Below the pieces are notes generated by a model that worked only from the letters and a program-made list of their open reading frames with translations, had not been told where the DNA came from and ran no database searches. The translations under genes and the position numbers were made by a program. Positions 37,692 through 46,375 of a stretch of DNA of 64,000 bases are shown here, piece after piece; position 1 is the stretch's first letter; each line of letters begins with the position of its first letter. The stretch spans positions 1 to 64,000 of the forward strand of contig DASZVN010000057.1 in NCBI GenBank assembly GCA_035547055.1. Direction: 5' to 3'. The stretch comes from DASZVN01 sp035547055 (lineage in GTDB: Bacteria > Pseudomonadota > Alphaproteobacteria > Rhizobiales > Methylopilaceae).

Positions 37692-38302
37692 CGATCGCGG
37701 AAGGTGGCGCCTTCGTGGCGGAGCAGCCAGCGCTTGCGGTGGAGACCGCCGCCATAGCCGGTGAGCGAGCCGTCGGCGCCGATGACGCGGTGGCACGGCA
37801 CCACCACGGCGACCGGGTTCGACCCGTTGGCGAGGCCGACCGCGCGGGCGGCGCCGACGGGCATGCCGAGACGCTGCGCCAGCGCCCCATAGCTCAGCGT
37901 GCGGCCGGAGGGGATGGTCTGGAGCATCGTCCATACCCGGCGCTGGAACAGCGAGCCGGCGGTGGCCCAGGGCAGCTCCAGGATGTCGTCCGGATCGCCG
38001 GCGCCGGCGAAATAGGCGGCAAGCGTGCGGCGCATCGCGGCCGGGGCCTCGCCGGTCTCGACGGGGAGGGCGCCGTAGTGGTCGCCGAGCAGGCGGCGCA
38101 GGCGGGGGTCGTAGTCGTCCCAGTCGAAGGCGCGCAGGCGGCCCTCCTCGTCGGTGACGAGGCGGGCCTCGCCGATCGGCGTCGCGAGGCTGTCGATCAG
38201 GAGGCGCGCCGGCACCGAGGCTTCCGCGACCGGCCGCTCGGGCAGCAATCCGGCGCCGGGCAGGCTGTCGGGAAACAGATCGGCGGTGGCGGCGAGCGTC
38301 AT
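37688..38302 (-). CDS. ogt: Methylated-DNA-protein-cysteine S-methyltransferase
   Basis: A 204-residue suicide DNA-repair protein that removes alkyl groups from O6-methylguanine. The acceptor Cys lies in AVVVPCHRVIGADGSLTGYGGG, and the helix-turn-helix region has GRTLSYGALAQRLGMPVGAARAVG. An N-terminal alpha/beta domain is present and there is no fused Ada regulator domain. Convergent with ybgC, divergent from the next gene. Confidence 0.94.
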   Translation of the reverse strand: MTLAATADLFPDSLPGAGLLPERPVAEASVPARLLIDSLATPIGEARLVTDEEGRLRAFDWDDYDPRLRRLLGDHYGALPVETGEAPAAMRRTLAAYFAGAGDPDDILELPWATAGSLFQRRVWTMLQTIPSGRTLSYGALAQRLGMPVGAARAVGLANGSNPVAVVVPCHRVIGADGSLTGYGGGLHRKRWLLRHEGATFRDR

Positions 38303-38424
38303 GGCGGCCTCGGGGTATCGAATCGCGTTGGGGTGGACGCCGTGAATGCGCTATCCACCGCGACACCAAGTCTGGTGGTTGGCCTCGCCCCTGTCCATCC
38401 CGGGGCGGGAATGCAGGAGTGACC

Positions 38425-39339
38425 ATGCAGGAGTTCGACCTCGTCATCGTCGGCGCCGGCGTTGCCGGCCTGACCGCGGCGACGACCGCCGGCCGTTTCG
38501 GCCTCCGCACCGCCGTCGTCGACCGGCTCGGCGCCGGCGGCCAGATCGTCAATGCCGAGCGGATCGAGAACCTGCCGGGCCTGGCCGAGGGCATCGGCGG
38601 CTTCGAGCTTGGCCCGCTGCTCCAGGAGCAGGCCGAGGCCGCCGGCGCGGCTTTTCTTCTCGACGATATCGAGGCGATCGAAGCGGACGGGGCGGCCTGG
38701 GTCGTGCGCGGCACGGAGGACAGCCTGAAGGCGCCGGCGGTGATCCTCGCCACGGGCTCGCAGCCGCGGACGCTCGGCGTTCCGGGGGAGGAGGAGTTCC
38801 GCGGCCGAGGCGTCTCGCACTGCGCGACCTGCGACGGCCCGCTGTTCGCGGGCAAGACGGTCGCGGTGGTGGGCGGCGGCGACGCCGCCCTCGACGAGGC
38901 GGCGGTGCTGGCCGCCCATGCCGCGACGGTGACGGTCTATCTCCGCGCCGAGGCGCCGCGGGCCCAGGCGATCCTGCGCCAGCAGGCGGGCGAGCGGGCG
39001 AACCTCACGCTGGTCGGCGGGGCCACGGTCGAGGCCATTACCGGCGGCGATGGCGTCGCCGCCATCCGTGTGCGCCGGGACGGCGCGGTGCAGGAGGTGC
39101 CGGTCGAGGGCGTGTTCGTCTATATCGGGACCGAGCCGGAGACAGGCTTCCTCCGCGGCGTGGTCGATCTCGACCCGGCGGGCCATGTCGCGACCGACAT
39201 CCTGATGCGGACCTCGCGGCCCGGCCTGTTCGCCGCCGGCGACGTCCGCCAGCACTCCGTCGCGCTCCTTCCGGCAGTCGCCGGCGACGGCGCGACGGCC
39301 GCCATTTCCGCCTTCCGCCACCTCCGCGGCGGGCGATGA
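38425..39339 (+). CDS. Thioredoxin-reductase-like FAD/NAD(P)H disulphide oxidoreductase
   Basis: A 304-residue cytoplasmic flavoenzyme. The FAD motif VIVGAGVAGLTAA is at the N-terminus and the redox-active pair is in SHCATCDGPLF (CxxC near 137-140). The NADP motif VVGGGDAALDEAAVLA and FAD-closing GLFAAGDVR are present. It is slightly shorter than E. coli TrxB, and no thioredoxin gene is nearby, so the electron acceptor is uncertain. The ATG at 38425, behind GGAG, is preferred to a GTG 6 bases upstream. It overlaps the next gene by 4 bases. Confidence 0.9.
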   Translation: MQEFDLVIVGAGVAGLTAATTAGRFGLRTAVVDRLGAGGQIVNAERIENLPGLAEGIGGFELGPLLQEQAEAAGAAFLLDDIEAIEADGAAWVVRGTEDSLKAPAVILATGSQPRTLGVPGEEEFRGRGVSHCATCDGPLFAGKTVAVVGGGDAALDEAAVLAAHAATVTVYLRAEAPRAQAILRQQAGERANLTLVGGATVEAITGGDGVAAIRVRRDGAVQEVPVEGVFVYIGTEPETGFLRGVVDLDPAGHVATDILMRTSRPGLFAAGDVRQHSVALLPAVAGDGATAAISAFRHLRGGR

Positions 39340-40607
39340 AGGCGGCCGACGTCATCTTTCGTAGGGTGGGCAAGCATCGCTTGCCCACCCTACGAGGCCT
39401 TCGCCTCCTCGCCCTTGCTGCGTTGCTGCTCCTGGCACTGCCGCCGACGGCGTCCGCTGAGGATTTCCAGGCCTTCCTCCAATCGCTGTGGCCCGAGGCG
39501 CAGGCGCTGGGCGTCTCGCGCGAGACCTTCGGCGCCGCCACCCGCGACCTCCAGCCCGACCTGTCGCTGCCCGACCTCGTGCTGCCGGGGCGTCCGGCGC
39601 GTCCGGCGCGACAGGCCGAGTTCGCGCAGCTTCCCGGCGCCTATGTCTCCGAGAGCGTCGTCGCCCGCCTTGCGGCGCAGGGCAGGGCGGTCGCCGCCGC
39701 GGACCGGGCGACCCTCGCCGCGATCGAGCGCCGCTTCGGCGTGCCGCCCGCGGTGCTGCTCGCGATCTGGGGCCGCGAGACCAATTTCGGCCGTGCCAGG
39801 CTGCCTTACGACGCGGTTCGCACGCTCGCGACCCAGGCCTGGGCCGGCCGGCGCAAGGAGCGTTTCCGGCGCGAGTTCGTGCTGGCGCTGAAGATGCTCC
39901 AGATGGGCGTCGCCCCCCGCGCCGAGATGAAGAGCTCCTGGGCCGGCGCGATGGGGCAGACCCAGTTCCTGCCGTCCGACTATCTGCGCGACGCGGTCGA
40001 TTTCGACGGCGACGGCCGCGCCGACATCTGGCGCTCGGTGCCGGATGCACTGGCCTCGGCGGCGCGCCAGCTCGTCGACAAGGGCTGGCACATCGGCGGC
40101 GGCTGGGCCTGGGAGGTCCGCCCGCCGGCAGGCTTCGACTGCGCGGAGGCCGAGCCGGACGTGCGCCGTTCCGTCGGCGCCTGGATCGCCGCGGGCCTTA
40201 GGCCGATCGGAAGCCGCCAGCCGTCCGGCGGAGACGGCGAGGCGGCATCGGTGTTCCTGCCCGCCGGCACGCACGGGCCGGCCTTCCTGACGCCGGCGAA
40301 TTTCTACGTCTTCAAAGCCTATAACTTCTCCGACCTCTACGCCCTGTTCGTCGGTCATCTCGCCGACCGGATCGGCGGGGCGGGACCGTTCGCGACACCC
40401 TGGGGCAAGGTCAGTCAGGCCGACGCGCAGGGGATCGCCTTCATGCAGCAGACGATGACCCGGGACGGCCTCTACCACGACAAGATCGACGGCCGCGCCG
40501 GCCAGAAGACCAAGGCGGCGATCGGCGCCTGGCAGAAACGCCACGGCCTCGCCGTCGATTGCTGGCCATCGCCGGCCATCGCCGCCGCGATGAGGTCCGG
40601 CCGGTGA
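39336..40607 (+). CDS. Lytic murein transglycosylase (MltB-type) with peptidoglycan-binding domain
   Basis: A 423-residue exported enzyme that cleaves glycan strands in the periplasm. The catalytic Glu is in LLAIWGRETNFGRA, and the family markers MKSSWAGAMGQTQFLPSDY and FDGDGRADIW follow. The C-terminal peptidoglycan-binding domain (about residues 355-420) has DGRAGQKTKAAIGAWQKRHG. The signal peptide hydrophobic core LLALAALLLLALPPTASA is preceded by a stretch encoded by palindromic repeat family 1 (39360-39394). A start after the repeat (TTG at 39381) is an alternative. Confidence 0.9.
   Translation: MKAADVIFRRVGKHRLPTLRGLRLLALAALLLLALPPTASAEDFQAFLQSLWPEAQALGVSRETFGAATRDLQPDLSLPDLVLPGRPARPARQAEFAQLPGAYVSESVVARLAAQGRAVAAADRATLAAIERRFGVPPAVLLAIWGRETNFGRARLPYDAVRTLATQAWAGRRKERFRREFVLALKMLQMGVAPRAEMKSSWAGAMGQTQFLPSDYLRDAVDFDGDGRADIWRSVPDALASAARQLVDKGWHIGGGWAWEVRPPAGFDCAEAEPDVRRSVGAWIAAGLRPIGSRQPSGGDGEAASVFLPAGTHGPAFLTPANFYVFKAYNFSDLYALFVGHLADRIGGAGPFATPWGKVSQADAQGIAFMQQTMTRDGLYHDKIDGRAGQKTKAAIGAWQKRHGLAVDCWPSPAIAAAMRSGR
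39360..39394. repeat. Interspersed palindromic repeat, family 1, inside a signal-peptide region
   Basis: A perfect 16-base inverted repeat: CGTAGGGTGGGCAAGC pairs with GCTTGCCCACCCTACG around ATC. It matches the cores of 4631-4699 and 52138-52202. It is in frame with the transglycosylase gene and encodes the basic n-region RRVGKHRLPTLR. Confidence 0.8.
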
Positions 40608-40666
40608 GCCCAGCGGCGAAATCGCCGCTGCCCCCGCCGCTCCCGATTGGCTAAGAAGGCGCGACT

Positions 40667-41176
40667 TTGCCGCACGAGGCTCCGTTGAACCCGGCCTACA
40701 CCCGCCCGCAGATCGCCGTGCACTGGCTGATCGTGGCCCTCGTCGCCCTCCAGTGGCTGACGAAGAACGCCATGCACGTGCTGTGGCACGCCATCACCGG
40801 CAGCGAGACCATCCCGATCGGGTTCGGCGACCAGGTTCGCCAGGCGCTGCATATGGCGAGCGGCCTGACCATCCTCTTCCTCGCGCTGATGCTGCTGTTC
40901 CTGCGCCGGCGCGACGGCACGCCGCCCCTGGCCGACCTGCCCGAGTGGGCCCGGAAGGCGGCGCTGTGGACGCACCGCGGCTTCTATTTCGTCCTGATCG
41001 CGACCCCGATCTTCGGCACCATGGCCGCTGCCGGCATCGAGGCTGGAGCGCTGGCCCACGTCGTCCTGACCAAGCTCCTGCTCGCGCTCGTCGGTCTGCA
41101 CCTGCTCGGCGCGCTCTGGCACCTCGCGATCCGCCGCGACGGCATCGTCCGCGGCATGATCGTGCCGCGGGGCTAG
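40667..41176 (+). CDS. Cytochrome b561-family membrane protein
   Basis: A 169-residue four-helix inner-membrane di-heme protein that probably passes electrons from quinol to a periplasmic acceptor. Heme-ligand candidates are the His in IAVHWLIVALV, ALHMASGLTIL, WTHRGFYFVLI and GLHLLGALWHLA. The TTG at 40667 follows AAGAAGG; a second TTG at 40685 with GAGG upstream is also possible. It converges with fba across a family B repeat. Confidence 0.87.
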   Translation: MPHEAPLNPAYTRPQIAVHWLIVALVALQWLTKNAMHVLWHAITGSETIPIGFGDQVRQALHMASGLTILFLALMLLFLRRRDGTPPLADLPEWARKAALWTHRGFYFVLIATPIFGTMAAAGIEAGALAHVVLTKLLLALVGLHLLGALWHLAIRRDGIVRGMIVPRG

Positions 41177-41182
41177 CGCGGG

Positions 41183-41312
41183 CTCCCTCCGGCTCGCTGC
41201 CCTCGCCACCGCCCCCGTTCTGCAAGGGGGGAGGATCGAGCAGGCGCGAGGCGGATCCTCCTCCGTCGCAGACGGGGGAGGGGGACCATGCGAAGCATGG
41301 TGGAGGGGGCGA
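41183..41312. repeat. Dispersed repeat, family B, in a convergent gap
   Basis: Starts CTCCCTCCGGCTCGCTGCCC and ends GGGGGACCATGCGAAGCATG then GTGGAGGGGGCGA. The end contains the hairpin CCATGC-GAA-GCATGG. It is very similar to 48933-49090, which also lies between convergent genes, and may act as a two-way transcription stop. Confidence 0.7.
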
Positions 41313-41316
41313 GCGC

Positions 41317-42336
41317 TTAGGCGGCTTCCTTCTCCAGCGATGCCTGCCACTGGCCCTGGGCGGCGAGGCCGTTCATGCGGGCGCGGTGGGCGAAGGCGCG
41401 CTGGCCCGCCGGCACGTTCTCGGCCTTGCCCGACCACGCCTTCTGCGGTGCCGCCTGGAGCGCACGGCCGTAGGAGAAGGTGAGGGGCCAGGGCAGGCCG
41501 CCGAGCCGGTTCATCGCGTCGAGATGGGCGGTCGCCTCCTCGTCGGACTGCCCGCCGGAGAGGAAGGCGATGCCCGGCACCGCCGCCGGCACGCAGCGCA
41601 TCAGCACCTTCACCGTCCGCTCGGCGACCTCGCCGACGCCGGCCTGGGTCGGGCACTTCTTGCCGGCGACGATCATGTTCGGCTTCAGGATCATGCCCTC
41701 GAGCATGATCCTGCTGTGGTACAGCTCCCAGAACACGTGGGTCAGCACCCACTGCGTGACCCGCTCGCAGGTCGCGATGTCGTGGCCGCCGTCCATCAGC
41801 ACCTCGGGCTCGACGATCGGGACGATGCCGTTCTCCTGGCACAGCGCCGCGTAGCGCGCGAGCGCCTGGGCGTTGGCGTTGATCGCGGTGTAGCTCGGGA
41901 TGCCCTGGCCGATGTCGATCACCGCGCGCCACTTGGCGAAGCGGGCGCCGCGCTCGCGATAGTCCTTCAGGCGCTCGCCGAGGCCGTCGAGCCCTTCGGT
42001 GATGGTCTCGCCCGGGCAGAAGGGCAGGGGCTTCGCGCCGAGATCGACCTTGATGCCGGGGATCGAGCCGGCGTCCTGGATGAGCTTCACCAGGGGCGTG
42101 CCGTCCTTGGCGTTCTGGCGGATGGTCTCGTCGTAGAGGATGACGCCGGAGATATTGTCCCGCATCGCGTCCTTGGTGCGGAACAGCATCTCGCGGTAGT
42201 CGCGCCGGCTCTCCTCGGTCGAGGCGACGCCGATGGCGTCGAAGCGCCGCTTGATCGTGCCGGCGCTTTCGTCCGCGGCGAGAATGCCCTTGCCCTTCGC
42301 GACCATGGCCTGGGCGATGTCTTCGAGCCGTTCCAT
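41317..42336 (-). CDS. fba: Class I fructose-bisphosphate aldolase
   Basis: A 339-residue Schiff-base aldolase that cleaves or makes fructose-1,6-bisphosphate. Class I markers are GKGILAADESAGTIKRRFD, RDYREMLF, VPIVEPEVLMDG and the C-terminal phosphate site FLSGGQSDEEATAHLDAMN. No metal-binding His pattern of class II is present. The ATG at 42336 is preceded by AAGGAGAGG, which itself overlaps an upstream in-frame ATG. Last gene of gap-pgk-fba. Confidence 0.95.
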   Translation of the reverse strand: MERLEDIAQAMVAKGKGILAADESAGTIKRRFDAIGVASTEESRRDYREMLFRTKDAMRDNISGVILYDETIRQNAKDGTPLVKLIQDAGSIPGIKVDLGAKPLPFCPGETITEGLDGLGERLKDYRERGARFAKWRAVIDIGQGIPSYTAINANAQALARYAALCQENGIVPIVEPEVLMDGGHDIATCERVTQWVLTHVFWELYHSRIMLEGMILKPNMIVAGKKCPTQAGVGEVAERTVKVLMRCVPAAVPGIAFLSGGQSDEEATAHLDAMNRLGGLPWPLTFSYGRALQAAPQKAWSGKAENVPAGQRAFAHRARMNGLAAQGQWQASLEKEAA

Positions 42337-42410
42337 CGTCCTCTCCTTCATCGTGGGTAACGTGGCGGGCGCGATCCCGGCGGCCGCTGCACGGCGTTCG
42401 GGATCCGCCC

Positions 42411-43607
42411 CTAGCGGCGCAGCACCTCGACGCCCGGCAGCGCCTTGCCTTCGATCCATTCGAGGAAGGCGCCGCCGGCGGTCGAGACATAGGTCAGGTC
42501 GCCGGTCACACCCGCAGCCGCCAGCGCCGCGACCGTGTCGCCGCCGCCCGCGACCGAGACCAGGCGCCCGGCACGGGTCTCGGCCGCCGCGGCGCGGGCG
42601 ATCGCGACCGTCGCCCGATCGTAGGGCGGCACCTCGAAGGCACCGACCGGGCCGTTCCACATCAAGGTGCGGGCCGCCTTCAGGGCCTGCTCGATGAGGG
42701 TGACCGATTTCGGCCCGATGTCGAGGATCATCTCGTCGGAGTCGATCTCGTCGAGATCGGCGGTACGGTGCGGCACGCCGCGCGCCAATTCGGTCGCGAG
42801 CTCCGCGTCGACCGGCAGGATAATGCGGCAGCCGGCGCGCTCGGCCTCGGCCAGGATGTCCTGGGCGGTGTCGAGCAATTCGCTCTCGTAGAGCGAGCGG
42901 CCGATCTCGACGCCGCCGGCGGCGAGGAAGGTGTTGGCCATCGCGCCGCCGATCGCCAGCGCCTGGACCTTCTTCACGAGGTTGCCGAGGAGGTCGAGCT
43001 TGGTCGAGACCTTGGCGCCGCCGACGATCGCGAGCACCGGCCGCTCGGGCCGCTCCAGCGCGCGCTCCAGATGGTCGAGCTCCCGCTCCATGCAGCGGCC
43101 GGCGAAGGCCGGCAGCAGGCGGGCGACGCCCTCGGTCGAGGCGTGGGCGCGGTGGGCCGCGGAGAAGGCGTCGTCGACATAGAGGTCGCCGAGCGCCGCC
43201 AGCCTCTTCGCGAAGGCCGGGTCGTTCTTCTCCTCCTCGGCGTGGAAGCGGGTGTTTTCGAGGAGGAGCACCTCGCCGTCCTTCAGCGCCGCAACCGCCT
43301 CTTCGGCGGGGGGGCCGACGCAGTCCGGCGCGAAGCCGACCGGCCGGCCGAGCCGCTCCGCCAACGGCGCCGCGAGCGGCCTCAGCGACAGCTTGGGATC
43401 GGGCCTGCCCTTGGGCCGGCCGAAATGCGCGAGCAGCACCACCCGCGCCCCCTTGTCGGCCAGCTCCCGGATGGTGGGCAGAACCGCGCGGATGCGGCTG
43501 TCGTCGCCGACCTCGCCGTCCTCCATGGGCACGTTGATGTCGACGCGGACGAGGACGCGCTTGCCGGCGACGTCGCCGATGTCGTCGAGGGTCTTGATGG
43601 CGGTCAT
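42411..43607 (-). CDS. pgk: Phosphoglycerate kinase
   Basis: A 398-residue two-domain monomer that transfers phosphate between 1,3-bisphosphoglycerate and ADP. The N-terminal substrate site is [22 protein letters not shown] with [12 protein letters not shown], a conserved pair. The C-terminal nucleotide-binding end is [18 protein letters not shown]. It follows gap by 30 bases and precedes fba by 74. Confidence 0.97.
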   Translation of the reverse strand: MTAIKTLDDIGDVAGKRVLVRVDINVPMEDGEVGDDSRIRAVLPTIRELADKGARVVLLAHFGRPKGRPDPKLSLRPLAAPLAERLGRPVGFAPDCVGPPAEEAVAALKDGEVLLLENTRFHAEEEKNDPAFAKRLAALGDLYVDDAFSAAHRAHASTEGVARLLPAFAGRCMERELDHLERALERPERPVLAIVGGAKVSTKLDLLGNLVKKVQALAIGGAMANTFLAAGGVEIGRSLYESELLDTAQDILAEAERAGCRIILPVDAELATELARGVPHRTADLDEIDSDEMILDIGPKSVTLIEQALKAARTLMWNGPVGAFEVPPYDRATVAIARAAAAETRAGRLVSVAGGGDTVAALAAAGVTGDLTYVSTAGGAFLEWIEGKALPGVEVLRR

Positions 43608-43637
43608 CGTGGCCGCTCCGGCGCTAGCGCAGGGCGG

Positions 43638-44645
43638 TCACAGCAGCTTGCCCATCGCGACGGCCGTGTCCGCCATGCGGTTGGAGAAGCCCCATTCGTT
43701 GTCGTACCAGCTCATCACCCGCACGAGATTGCCGTCGATCACCTTGGTGCCGTCGAGGGCGAAGCTCGACGAGGCCGGGTTGTGGTTGAAGTCGTGCGAG
43801 ACCAGCGGCGCGTCGACGATCTCCAGGATGCCCTTCAGCTCCTGGCGCGCGGCCGCCTTCATCGCCTCGTTGACCTCCTCCTTCGCCGCCTTGCGGGTGG
43901 TGACGACCTTGAGGTCGATCACCGAGACGTTCGGCGTCGGCACCCGGATCGAGACGCCGTCGAGCTTGCCGTTCAGCTCGGGCAGGACGAGGCCGACCGC
44001 CTTGGCCGCGCCGGTCGAGGTCGGGATGATCGAGGTTGCGGCCGAGCGGGCGCGGTAGAGGTCCTTGTGGAGCTGGTCGAGCGAGGGCTGGTCGTTGGTG
44101 TAGGAATGCACCGTCGTCATGAAGCCCTTCTCGATCCCGAAGCTGTCGTGCAGCACCTTGGCGACCGGCACCAGGCAGTTTGTGGTGCAGGAGGCGTTCG
44201 AGACGACGGTGTGCGCTGCCGTCAGCTTGTCGTGATTGACGCCGTAGACCACGGTCAGGTCGGCGCTGTCGGCCGGCGCCGAGATCAGCACGCGCTTCGC
44301 TCCGGCAGTCAGATGCGCCGATGCCTTCTCCTTCGAGGTGAAGATCCCGGTGCATTCGAGCGCGATCTCGACGCCCATCGCCTTGTGCGGCAGCTTCGCG
44401 GGATCGCGCTCGGCCGTGACCTTGATCGGCCCGGTGCCGCAGTCGATCGTGTCGCCCGCGACCTTGACCTCGTGCGGGAAGCGGCCGTGGTTGGAGTCGT
44501 AGCGGAGCAGGTGGGCGTTGGTCTCGACCGGGCCGAGGTCGTTGATCGACACCACCTCGATATCCCTGCGGCCGCTCTCCACGATGGCGCGCAGCACCAG
44601 CCGCCCGATGCGCCCGAACCCGTTGATCGCAACCCGAACCGCCAT
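43638..44645 (-). CDS. gap: Glyceraldehyde-3-phosphate dehydrogenase, type I
   Basis: A 335-residue tetrameric enzyme, first gene of the glycolytic/gluconeogenic operon. NAD-binding [14 protein letters not shown] is at the start, the active-site [15 protein letters not shown] has the catalytic Cys, and its His partner is in [11 protein letters not shown] ribosome site AGGAG lies 6 bases before the ATG. In some rhizobia tkt precedes gap; here it does not, and a divergent gene lies upstream. Confidence 0.97.
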   Translation of the reverse strand: MAVRVAINGFGRIGRLVLRAIVESGRRDIEVVSINDLGPVETNAHLLRYDSNHGRFPHEVKVAGDTIDCGTGPIKVTAERDPAKLPHKAMGVEIALECTGIFTSKEKASAHLTAGAKRVLISAPADSADLTVVYGVNHDKLTAAHTVVSNASCTTNCLVPVAKVLHDSFGIEKGFMTTVHSYTNDQPSLDQLHKDLYRARSAATSIIPTSTGAAKAVGLVLPELNGKLDGVSIRVPTPNVSVIDLKVVTTRKAAKEEVNEAMKAAARQELKGILEIVDAPLVSHDFNHNPASSSFALDGTKVIDGNLVRVMSWYDNEWGFSNRMADTAVAMGKLL

Positions 44646-44779
44646 GTCCGTCTCCTGATCCGACCCCTGGCGGCACTCCTAACATCCGGCAGGCGGTCGA
44701 GGCGAGAGGTAGGGCGGCGGAGCCGCGCGCCCACCATCCGGGGGCCGCACCGCCGGTTGTGCAATCCGCCGTGAGGCAA

Positions 44780-44809
44780 TTGACGGATATTCACATCGAC
44801 CTCTAAACT
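44780..44809 (+). promoter_or_regulatory. Candidate promoter for the DUF4164-zapA transcript
   Basis: TTGACG at 44780-44785 and TAAACT at 44804-44809 with an 18-base spacer, in a locally AT-richer patch. The start codon of the next gene lies about 47 bases beyond the expected start point. Confidence 0.45.
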
Positions 44810-44863
44810 TTCTGCTGCAAGCTGTTGCGTTCGATAGGGTTGGCGGCAGCGAGGTTGGGGGTC

Positions 44864-45163
44864 ATGGCGGAGCAGTCGGCGCTGCAGGCGGCACTGCAAC
44901 GCCTGGAGGGCGCCCTCGCCGGGCTGGACGAGGCATCGGCTGCGCTGGCCGAGGCCGCGGAGGAGCCGGTGCGGCGCCATCGCGGCCAGGCGGTCATGGC
45001 CGCCGATCGGGCGCGGCTTGCCGAGGCGCTCGACGCCGCGACGGCCAGGGCGGAACGGCTGGAGCTCAGCCGCCGCGACGCCGCCCGGCGGCTCGACCAG
45101 GCCATCGAATCGGTGCGCAGCCTCCTCGACGAGGGCGGGGCGCGCAGCGGGGCCGAGCGATGA
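44864..45163 (+). CDS. DUF4164-type small coiled-coil protein
   Basis: A 99-residue helical protein, probably coiled coil throughout (ALQAALQRLEGALAGLDEAS; RLAEALDAATARAERLELS). It matches the DUF4164 family, which commonly precedes zapA in Hyphomicrobiales. The ATG at 44864 is preferred to an in-frame start at 44825. Overlaps zapA by 4 bases (ATGA), suggesting a joint cell-division or Z-ring role; that is inference. Confidence 0.8.
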   Translation: MAEQSALQAALQRLEGALAGLDEASAALAEAAEEPVRRHRGQAVMAADRARLAEALDAATARAERLELSRRDAARRLDQAIESVRSLLDEGGARSGAER

Positions 45164-45534
45164 GCGAGGTCAACGTCACCATCGCCGGGCGCAGCTACCG
45201 GATGGCGTGCGAGGACGGCCAGGAGCAGCACCTGCGCGGCCTCGCCGACCTGGTCGACCAGCGCATCGCCGACATGCGGGTGCGATTCGGCGAGATCGGC
45301 GACCTCCGCCTGACGGTCATGGGCGCGATCGTCGTCGCCGACGAGCTTGCCGAGGCGCGGCGGCGGCTTGCCGCGCTCGAAGGCGACGTTGCCGCGCTGC
45401 AGCAGGCAGACGGCGAGCGCGCGGCCGTGCTCGAGGCCGCCGCGTCGCGGATCGAGGCGATGGCCGCGCGCCTGCTCGCCCGGGCGGATGCGGTCGGAGG
45501 TGCTGGCGCCGGCGACGAGGCCGCCCTAGATTAG
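45160..45534 (+). CDS. zapA: Cell division protein ZapA
   Basis: A 124-residue Z-ring-associated protein that cross-links FtsZ filaments. The N-terminal VNVTIAGRSYRMACEDGQEQHLRGLADLVD is the ZapA core; a long C-terminal coiled coil follows (LAEARRRLAALEGDVAALQQ). Its position before 6S RNA and ygfA is conserved in proteobacteria. Confidence 0.93.
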   Translation: MSEVNVTIAGRSYRMACEDGQEQHLRGLADLVDQRIADMRVRFGEIGDLRLTVMGAIVVADELAEARRRLAALEGDVAALQQADGERAAVLEAAASRIEAMAARLLARADAVGGAGAGDEAALD

Positions 45535-45550
45535 GGGCGCGGACGCTGCG

Positions 45551-45701
45551 GGGTGCGTCAGGACGAATGTATCCCCGGGGCCTTATCGATCTTCCAGGGA
45601 GCTGTCCCTGACCCGGCTCGTGGGCCGGGCCACACGGCGCCCACCTACATAGGTAGGTGTCCCGGGATCGATGGTCCAACGGCCTTTGCGGCTCCGCACT
45701 C
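45551..45701 (+). ncRNA. ssrS: 6S RNA
   Basis: Placed by the classical zapA-6S-ygfA order and by structure. An outer stem pairs GGGTGCG (45551-45557) with CGCACTC (45695-45701). An inner closing stem pairs GGGCC-TT-ATCGATC (45578-45591) with GATCGAT-GGTCC (45666-45677). Between them lie a small hairpin CAGGGA-GCTG-TCCCTG and a GC-rich arm with CACCTAC...GTAGGTG, around the expected central bubble. About 150 bases long, the usual size. It binds the housekeeping RNA polymerase in stationary phase. Exact ends are estimated. Confidence 0.82.
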
Positions 45702-45760
45702 GATCAATGTCCCGGATGCGCCGGGGAGCGACGCCGCCGGGAGCCGGCGAGGACGAGGGG

Positions 45761-46375
45761 ATGGCGGAAAGCGCGGCCAGCGCGACCAAACCGGCCTTGC
45801 GCGCGGCAGCGCTGGCGCAGCGGATCGCGATCGGCGAAGCCGCTGCGTCCGCGGCGGCCCGGCACGCTGCCGAGCACGCGATCAACTGGCTCGGCGTCGT
45901 CGCGGGCCGTGCCGTCGCCCTCTACATGCCGGTCCGCGGCGAGCTCGACCCCGCGCCGCTCGGCGTCCGCCTGTCGGCGGCCGGTGCCCGCCTGCTGCTG
46001 CCGATGGTGATCGACCCCGACGGGCCGCTGGTGTTTCGGCTCTGGCTTCCGGACGATCCGCTCGAGTCGGGCTACGGCCGCATTCCCGAGCCGCGCGCCG
46101 ACGCGCCGATCATGCGGCCGGACATCGTGGTGGTGCCCCTCGCCGCGTTCGACCGGCGCTGCTACCGCATCGGCTACGGCCAGGGCCACTACGATCGCAC
46201 CCTGCGGGCCCTGAGATCGGAGGGCGACATCGCGGCGATCGGCTACGCCTACGCCGCGCAAGAGGTCGAGCACGTCCCGGACGAGCCGCATGACCAGCCG
46301 CTCGATGCGGTCGCAACCGAACGCGAGCTGATCCTGCGCGACATGACGCCGGACATCGGCCTGCCGGCGGCCTGA
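45761..46375 (+). CDS. ygfA: 5-formyltetrahydrofolate cyclo-ligase
   Basis: A 204-residue ATP-dependent enzyme that converts 5-formyl-THF to 5,10-methenyl-THF. The family signature GYGQGHYDRTL is near residue 143, with YMPVRGELD and FDRRCYRIGYGQG. The ATG at 45761 follows GAGGGG; in-frame codons upstream overlap the 6S RNA and are not used. Its stop overlaps the next start (TGATG). Confidence 0.93.
   Translation: MAESAASATKPALRAAALAQRIAIGEAAASAAARHAAEHAINWLGVVAGRAVALYMPVRGELDPAPLGVRLSAAGARLLLPMVIDPDGPLVFRLWLPDDPLESGYGRIPEPRADAPIMRPDIVVVPLAAFDRRCYRIGYGQGHYDRTLRALRSEGDIAAIGYAYAAQEVEHVPDEPHDQPLDAVATERELILRDMTPDIGLPAA

Noticed and set aside
42768..44774. Long plus-strand frames across pgk and gap
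   Set aside because: Antisense shadows of well-identified genes. The same holds for long frames opposite livH (24273-25241), rnr (59932-61671), the ClC gene (27887-29785) and degP (53432-55054).
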